DNA of 10,609 nt from positions 1 to 10,609 of the forward strand of contig SFHH01000059.1 in the NCBI GenBank assembly GCA_004555735.1, in the 5' to 3' direction. This DNA comes from Acidaminococcus fermentans (GTDB lineage: Bacteria > Bacillota_C > Negativicutes > Acidaminococcales > Acidaminococcaceae). How positions within the stretch are numbered: position 1 is the stretch's first letter; each line of letters opens with the position of its first letter. Positions 6,757 through 10,609 of this stretch are shown one piece after another. The notes under the pieces are model-generated. The model did no database searches and had not been told where the DNA came from. It saw only the letters and a list, made by a program, of their open reading frames with translations. Both the position numbers and the translations under genes were made by a program.

Positions 6757-6785
6757 ATTATAACACAGTTGAAGAAAGGGGGCAA
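6757..6785 (-). promoter_or_regulatory. Promoter of the pheST operon
   Basis: On the minus strand TTGCCC (-35, plus 6780-6785) and TATAAT (-10, plus 6757-6762) are separated by exactly 17 bases. This is the best sigma-70-type promoter in the window. It lies in the 300-base gap between the upstream gene and pheS and is placed to start the T-box leader at about 6750. Confidence 0.85.
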
Positions 6786-6811
6786 GGGGGCAGCTGGCTC
6801 CCTTCAGTACC

Positions 6812-9043
6812 TTATAAAGCGGCAGCCTGTTCCAGCTGTTCACTTAAGCGTCCCTGCTCCTTCAGTCTTTGAATATGGGCCCGGGTCAATTTTTTGCAGC
6901 TCTTTCCCGGCAGTGTCAGGCCGAACTGAAGCAGTTTCTCCTCGGCGATATCCACCTGGTTTTCGTCAATCACCTGGAGGATTGTCTGATAGGCCTCCAT
7001 TTCCAAATTGAGAAAAATCTGGCCGTCCAGACAGTTCTCCTTCCCTCCGGCGACTTTTTCCACAAAGAAATCTGCCATTTCCTGGATATCTGCTGTCTTA
7101 TCCAACAGATGCAGCAGGTGGAAATTTGCCTCCCAGTCTCTGCGGAAAGCAATCTTGGCTCCCTGGGCAGCGTCCAATCCTTCCATGGCAGCCAGGAAAA
7201 CCAGATTCCCCTGTTCCTGCTGCTTTTGGAGATACTTCAGGCAAACAGGAGTTTGGAGGATTTGTTCCGCCTGCTGCACAATTTTCTTTCTGTGGGTCCG
7301 TTCTGCATACTGCTGGACGTAGAAAGCCATCTGATACAAGGTGCCGTCGGGTTCCGCTTTGCCGATTTTCTCCAGGAAGCTGCGGAGCAGTTCCTTTTTC
7401 CCATGATAGGCTTCGATACCCGGGACAGGACCACCTTTGATCATGGAACAAAGGATCTTTCCGGCATCCAGCAGATCTGCGCTGTCCGGCTGGCTGTTCT
7501 TGACCACCTCGGTCAAGTTGATTTTCTGGGCAGCTTCCAACGAGGAATATTCCGGTAAGATGATGTTGTCGATGCCTTCATGGAGGAGCCAGGCCTTGAC
7601 TTCTTCATTGCATGGCTGCAGCTGATGGACCGCAAAGATCCGCCCCCAGCCGTGGACTTTCTGGGCCAATCGGAAGATCTCTGCATCCCGGTTCTCCCAA
7701 TTTTCCATATTCCGCAGCACATGGAAAGTGAATTCATCGGCCTGGCCCAGCTCCCGGAGCCTCTCTTTGTCTTTTTCCTCCCAAGGATGACGGCTCTGGG
7801 CTGTCAAGAACAGTGCCGTTTTGATACATTCGATTTCTCCAGAACGTTCCATGAGATTCCAGGCAAAATCCAGCAGATTGTGCACATCCAAAGCGTCCTG
7901 GTGCCGGTAGAGCCAGGACCCGAGCGCATCCATATAAGGAAGGAGGATTTCATCCGGATCAGCAAAGAATGCCTTCAGGCAGTTTTCTGCTGCCACCCCA
8001 TCTCCCTGGCTGGCCAGCCGGAAGACTTTCTTCAAAGGCCGCGGCACCGGCATAGGAACATAGGCGTGGTGATACCCGACCCCATCCAGGAACCCATCGA
8101 TGAAAGTATATTCCTGGGATTCCTTGGGAGGGCGCAAGGTAAAATCAGGAAACAGGCTCCCCTTTTCCTCCAGCTCCTGATAGATCTTCTGATACAGGGA
8201 CTGTTCCCCGGAAGAGGCAATACCCATGGCCCGCCGTCCAAAAGGCCCCCGGTAAAAAGAAAGGAGCGGTCCATCCCCTTCAGCTCCTGTTCTTTTCAGG
8301 ATAAACGTATCCTTCCAGATCCCTGTATACCGCCCGGCAAGTTGGTTATGGACAGCCTTCAGCAGTTCCCCTTCGGTAAAAGCCTCCTTATTTTCCGCCT
8401 TGAGCCGTGCCTTTATGGTAAAACGAGAATAAGGACTTCCCGGGATTTCTTCTTTCCTGATGAGTTTTTCATTCTCCTGCAGATGGGGCTCCTCTTTATC
8501 ACAGCACACCAGGTCCAAATAGCATACAGGATACGCCACAGCAGTAAATTCCGGATGCCAGTTTCCTGCATTTCCGGGACTGTAAGCATGGACAGCCTCT
8601 ACAAAAGTATGGGTATCCTGGAAGGACTGGGGAGGAAAATTCCAGTGCAGCTGCCCTCTCCCCACAAAGGGAACTGAATTGAAAATATTGACGAACAGCC
8701 ATCCAGTGAAATTTGGAACCCTCTGGACTGTAAAATATTCCTCAAAGATTTTTTCCAACTGAGACTGGGGAGCTGGATAATTTCGCAAGATCATAATTTT
8801 CCCATCTTTCAGCCGGAATCCGAATTCAATTCCATAAGACATCCCCTCAGTGGGATCATATTCGTAGGATGCCTGCAAAAAAGCAGTCTCTCCGATCATA
8901 CGGGAAGGCTGCAGGACCAAGAATTTGATTGCCCGCTGTTCCAGCCGTTCCAGCTGTTCTGCCAGCCGTTTCCCCGTTACCCGGCCATAGTTTTCCAGGT
9001 CCGTTTTCAACTCCCAGCCAAGTGCCCTCTTTTTCACTGCCAT
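6812..9043 (-). CDS. Uncharacterised 743-residue protein, probably helical-repeat C-terminal half
   Basis: I do not recognise this gene. The product is 743 residues, without a signal peptide or membrane segment, so probably cytoplasmic. Residues 1-35 are charged and helical (KRLAEQLERLEQRA). Residues about 40-330 look like alternating strands and short helices, rich in aromatics (GIEFGFRLKDGKIMILRNYP at 71-90, NFTGWLFVNIFNSVPFVGRG at 111-130, YTFIDGFLDGVGYHHAYVPM at 312-331). From about 335 the chain is almost entirely helical, in a pattern that suggests HEAT/ARM-like or TPR-like repeats. HGWGRIFAVHQLQP...WLLHEGIDN (464-493) faintly recalls helical-repeat hypothetical proteins of Clostridia, but that is memory only. 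The ATG at 9043 has GGAGG 7 bases upstream and its own extended -10 promoter. GC content is lower than in flanking genes. No catalytic motif is evident and no function can be assigned. Confidence 0.85.
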   Translation of the reverse strand: MAVKKRALGWELKTDLENYGRVTGKRLAEQLERLEQRAIKFLVLQPSRMIGETAFLQASYEYDPTEGMSYGIEFGFRLKDGKIMILRNYPAPQSQLEKIFEEYFTVQRVPNFTGWLFVNIFNSVPFVGRGQLHWNFPPQSFQDTHTFVEAVHAYSPGNAGNWHPEFTAVAYPVCYLDLVCCDKEEPHLQENEKLIRKEEIPGSPYSRFTIKARLKAENKEAFTEGELLKAVHNQLAGRYTGIWKDTFILKRTGAEGDGPLLSFYRGPFGRRAMGIASSGEQSLYQKIYQELEEKGSLFPDFTLRPPKESQEYTFIDGFLDGVGYHHAYVPMPVPRPLKKVFRLASQGDGVAAENCLKAFFADPDEILLPYMDALGSWLYRHQDALDVHNLLDFAWNLMERSGEIECIKTALFLTAQSRHPWEEKDKERLRELGQADEFTFHVLRNMENWENRDAEIFRLAQKVHGWGRIFAVHQLQPCNEEVKAWLLHEGIDNIILPEYSSLEAAQKINLTEVVKNSQPDSADLLDAGKILCSMIKGGPVPGIEAYHGKKELLRSFLEKIGKAEPDGTLYQMAFYVQQYAERTHRKKIVQQAEQILQTPVCLKYLQKQQEQGNLVFLAAMEGLDAAQGAKIAFRRDWEANFHLLHLLDKTADIQEMADFFVEKVAGGKENCLDGQIFLNLEMEAYQTILQVIDENQVDIAEEKLLQFGLTLPGKSCKKLTRAHIQRLKEQGRLSEQLEQAAAL

Positions 9044-9067
9044 GGTATCCCCTCCCCCTTTTTCTAC

Positions 9068-9076
9068 AGTATACCA
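9068..9076 (-). promoter_or_regulatory. Extended -10 promoter of the 743-residue protein gene
   Basis: On the minus strand TGG then TATACT (-10 at 9068-9073) lies 24 bases before the start codon, with no clear -35 at 17 bases. The implied transcript has a leader of fewer than 20 bases, just enough for the ribosome binding site. Confidence 0.55.
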
Positions 9077-9121
9077 TATCATCTGTGGCATTTTCTGGAC
9101 TGGGAAATACAACGGGGAGGG

Positions 9122-9143
9122 TGAGGGATCTTTTTCTCCCTCA
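9122..9143. repeat. Short perfect inverted repeat upstream of the 743-residue protein gene
   Basis: TGAGGGA (9122-9128) and TCCCTCA (9137-9143) are perfect 7-bp arms around an 8-base A/T-rich spacer. They lie between the IMP dehydrogenase terminator and the next promoter. It may be an operator, an mRNA-end stabiliser or chance. Confidence 0.5.
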
Positions 9144-9149
9144 AGGCGC

Positions 9150-9191
9150 AAAAAAAGAAGGACCGTGATGATCCACAGTCCTTCTTTTTTT
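9150..9191 (-). terminator. guaB: Terminator of the IMP dehydrogenase gene
   Basis: A 14-bp perfect stem (arms 9150-9163 and 9178-9191) made of A7-GAAGGAC and its complement, with a 14-base loop that can add a GTG/CAC pairing. It ends in T7 on either strand, so it can act in both directions. It starts 12 bases after the stop codon. Confidence 0.93.
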
Positions 9192-9203
9192 GCTGTTTCT
9201 GGA

Positions 9204-10609
9204 TTATTTTGGATAGTTGCTGCTGGTGTTCTCTTTCAGCACAACGTCGTGAGCCCCGCCTTCTACCAGGCTGGTAGCGGATACCAGGGTCAGTTTGGCC
9301 TTTTTCTGCAGTTCGGGGATGGTGAGGGCCCCGCAGTTGCACATGGTGGACCGCATCTTGGAGATGGTCAGGTTCACGTTGTCCTTCAGGCCGCCGGCGT
9401 AGGGCACGTAGGAATCCACCCCTTCTTCGAAGGAGAGCTTCTTGTCGCCGCCCAGGTCATACCGCTGCCAGTTCCGGGCACGGGCAGAACCTTCGCCCCA
9501 GTATTCCTTCATATAGGTGCCGTTAATGTTCACCTTGTTGGTGGGGGATTCGTCGAATCGGGCGAAATACCGGCCCAGCATCAGGAAGTCAGCGCCCATG
9601 GCCAGAGCCAGGGTCATATGGTAATCGTACACGATACCGCCGTCGGAGCAGATGGGCACGTAGATGCCGGTTTCCTTGAAGTATTCGTCCCGGGCTTTGG
9701 CCACTTCGATGACGGCTGTAGCCTGGCCCCGGCCGATGCCTTTCTGTTCCCGGGTGATGCAGATGGAGCCGCCGCCGATCCCGATCTTCACGAAGTCAGC
9801 GCCACATTCTGCCAGGAACCGGAAGCCTTCGGCATCCACCACGTTGCCGGCCCCTACCTTCACGGAATCACCGTATTTGTCCCGGATCCATTTCAGGGTC
9901 CGTTTCTGCCATTCGCTGTAGCCTTCGGAAGAGTCGATGCACAGCACGTCCGCACCGGCTTCTACCAGGGCCGGCACCCGCTGTTCGTAGTCACGGGTGT
10001 TGATGCCGGCGCCTACCACATGGCGTTTCTGGTTGTCCAAGAGTTCCAGGGGATACTGTTTGTGGGTGGAATAGTCTTTCCGGAACACCATGTACATCAG
10101 GTTGCCTTCCTTGTCGATGATGGGCAAGGTGTTCAGTTTATGTTCCCAGATGATATCATTGGCCTGTTTCAGGGTGATGTCGCTGCTGCCCACCACCATG
10201 TCGGACACAGGCGTCATGAAGTCTTTCACCTGGTCTGCCATGTCCATCCGGCTAATCCGGTAGTCACGGCTGGTGACGATCCCTTCCAGATGGCCGTTCT
10301 TGCTGCCGTCGCTGGTCACGGCCATGGTGCTGTGGCCGGTCTTTTCTTTCAGGGTCAGCACATCGGCCAGGGTGCTGTCCGGACGCAGGTTGGAATCGCT
10401 GACCACGAACCCAGCCTTGAAGCTCTTCACACGGGCTACCATGGCCGCTTCGCTTTCGATGGTCTGGGACCCGTAGATGAAGGAGATGCCCCCTTCCCGG
10501 GACAGGGCAATGGCCATATTATCATCAGATACGGACTGCATGATAGCAGAAACCAGGGGAATATTCAGGCTCATCGCCGGTTCTTCACCTTTTTTGAATT
10601 TCACCAGCG
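9204..10609 (-). CDS. guaB: IMP dehydrogenase, Tritrichomonas-like subtype (5' end cut by window)
   Basis: A cytoplasmic enzyme that oxidises IMP to XMP with NAD, the committed step to GMP. About 468 codons are visible; roughly 36 N-terminal residues lie beyond the window edge. The reading frame is open to the edge, and the GTG at 10604 is an internal Val (...L-V-KFKKGEEPA). Counting that Val as residue 1: SAIMQSVSDDNMAIALSREG (19-38); two CBS domains about 75-185; GAGINTRDY (198-206); CIDSSEGYSEW (222-232); the catalytic loop GIGGGSICITRE with Cys282; GIGRGQATA (289-297); CSDGGIVYDYHM (319-330); and the flap WQRYDLGG (379-386) with Arg381-Tyr382, then EEGVDSYVPYAG (393-404). Adding 37 gives Cys319, Arg418 and Tyr419, exactly the catalytic numbering known for the Tritrichomonas foetus enzyme. 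It has its own terminator, and its start and promoter are outside the window. Confidence 0.96.
   Translation of the reverse strand, partial: LVKFKKGEEPAMSLNIPLVSAIMQSVSDDNMAIALSREGGISFIYGSQTIESEAAMVARVKSFKAGFVVSDSNLRPDSTLADVLTLKEKTGHSTMAVTSDGSKNGHLEGIVTSRDYRISRMDMADQVKDFMTPVSDMVVGSSDITLKQANDIIWEHKLNTLPIIDKEGNLMYMVFRKDYSTHKQYPLELLDNQKRHVVGAGINTRDYEQRVPALVEAGADVLCIDSSEGYSEWQKRTLKWIRDKYGDSVKVGAGNVVDAEGFRFLAECGADFVKIGIGGGSICITREQKGIGRGQATAVIEVAKARDEYFKETGIYVPICSDGGIVYDYHMTLALAMGADFLMLGRYFARFDESPTNKVNINGTYMKEYWGEGSARARNWQRYDLGGDKKLSFEEGVDSYVPYAGGLKDNVNLTISKMRSTMCNCGALTIPELQKKAKLTLVSATSLVEGGAHDVVLKENTSSNYPK

Noticed and set aside
6786..6802. Possible terminator after the 743-residue protein gene
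   Set aside because: The stem is about 6 bp with a mismatch and has no proper T-run, and it overlaps the pheS -35 box. I see no convincing terminator here, so read-through into the T-box leader is possible.
7580..8677. A 365-codon plus-strand frame inside the unknown gene region
   Set aside because: I considered whether it, rather than the minus-strand gene, is real. The minus-strand frame is twice as long and has a matched ribosome binding site and promoter. Its helical composition is also plausible.
9044..9151. Longer N-terminus for the 743-residue protein
   Set aside because: The extra 36 codons cover the promoter and ribosome binding site. The ATG at 9043 has an ideal site upstream.
10602..10604. 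GTG as start codon of IMP dehydrogenase
   Set aside because: The frame continues to the window edge with a Leu codon, and the family has about 36 further residues, including a conserved ...PLV-KF segment that matches this Val.

Overview
The window is an ordinary-looking chromosomal stretch from an anaerobic, fairly GC-rich member of the Bacillota. A Negativicutes-type organism (Acidaminococcus or a relative) is my best guess, from gene content and style rather than from any search. Every gene I accept lies on the minus strand, so transcription runs from right to left. Strong AGGAGG-type ribosome binding sites, sigma-70-type TATAAT promoters, a T-box leader and compact intrinsic terminators support a Gram-positive-lineage (Firmicute) bacterium.

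Layout, in the order of transcription (right to left). (1) 9204-10609: most of an IMP dehydrogenase gene, cut at its 5' end by the window edge, of the unusual subtype known from the protozoan Tritrichomonas foetus. It ends in a 14-bp stem terminator at 9150-9191. (2) 6812-9043: a 743-residue protein I do not recognise, with its own extended -10 promoter and visibly lower GC than its neighbours. (3) 6510-6785: a promoter and a T-box riboswitch with a UUC (Phe) specifier, a UGGU tRNA-end-binding bulge and a terminator. It controls (4) pheS (5487-6509) and pheT (3031-5469), the two subunits of phenylalanyl-tRNA synthetase, which end in a 13-bp perfect hairpin at 2992-3022. (5) 898-2911: a two-gene operon of nicotinate phosphoribosyltransferase (pncB) and a small nitroreductase, starting from an extended -10 promoter tucked behind the pheT terminator. 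(6) 157-786: a GntR/FCD-family transcriptional regulator with its own promoter and terminator. (7) 1-121: non-coding sequence with a REP-like inverted repeat and a tandem array of a 7-bp unit.

Functionally the window holds housekeeping pathways: guanine nucleotide synthesis (IMP dehydrogenase), charging of tRNA-Phe with direct tRNA-sensing control, and NAD salvage from nicotinate. The nitroreductase is an NAD(P)H/FMN-type enzyme translated immediately after pncB. No phage, transposase, toxin-antitoxin, CRISPR or defence locus is visible. The least explained items are the 743-residue protein, the repeat cluster at the left edge, and a terminator sequence shared by two loci. I do not see a convincing new biological system here.
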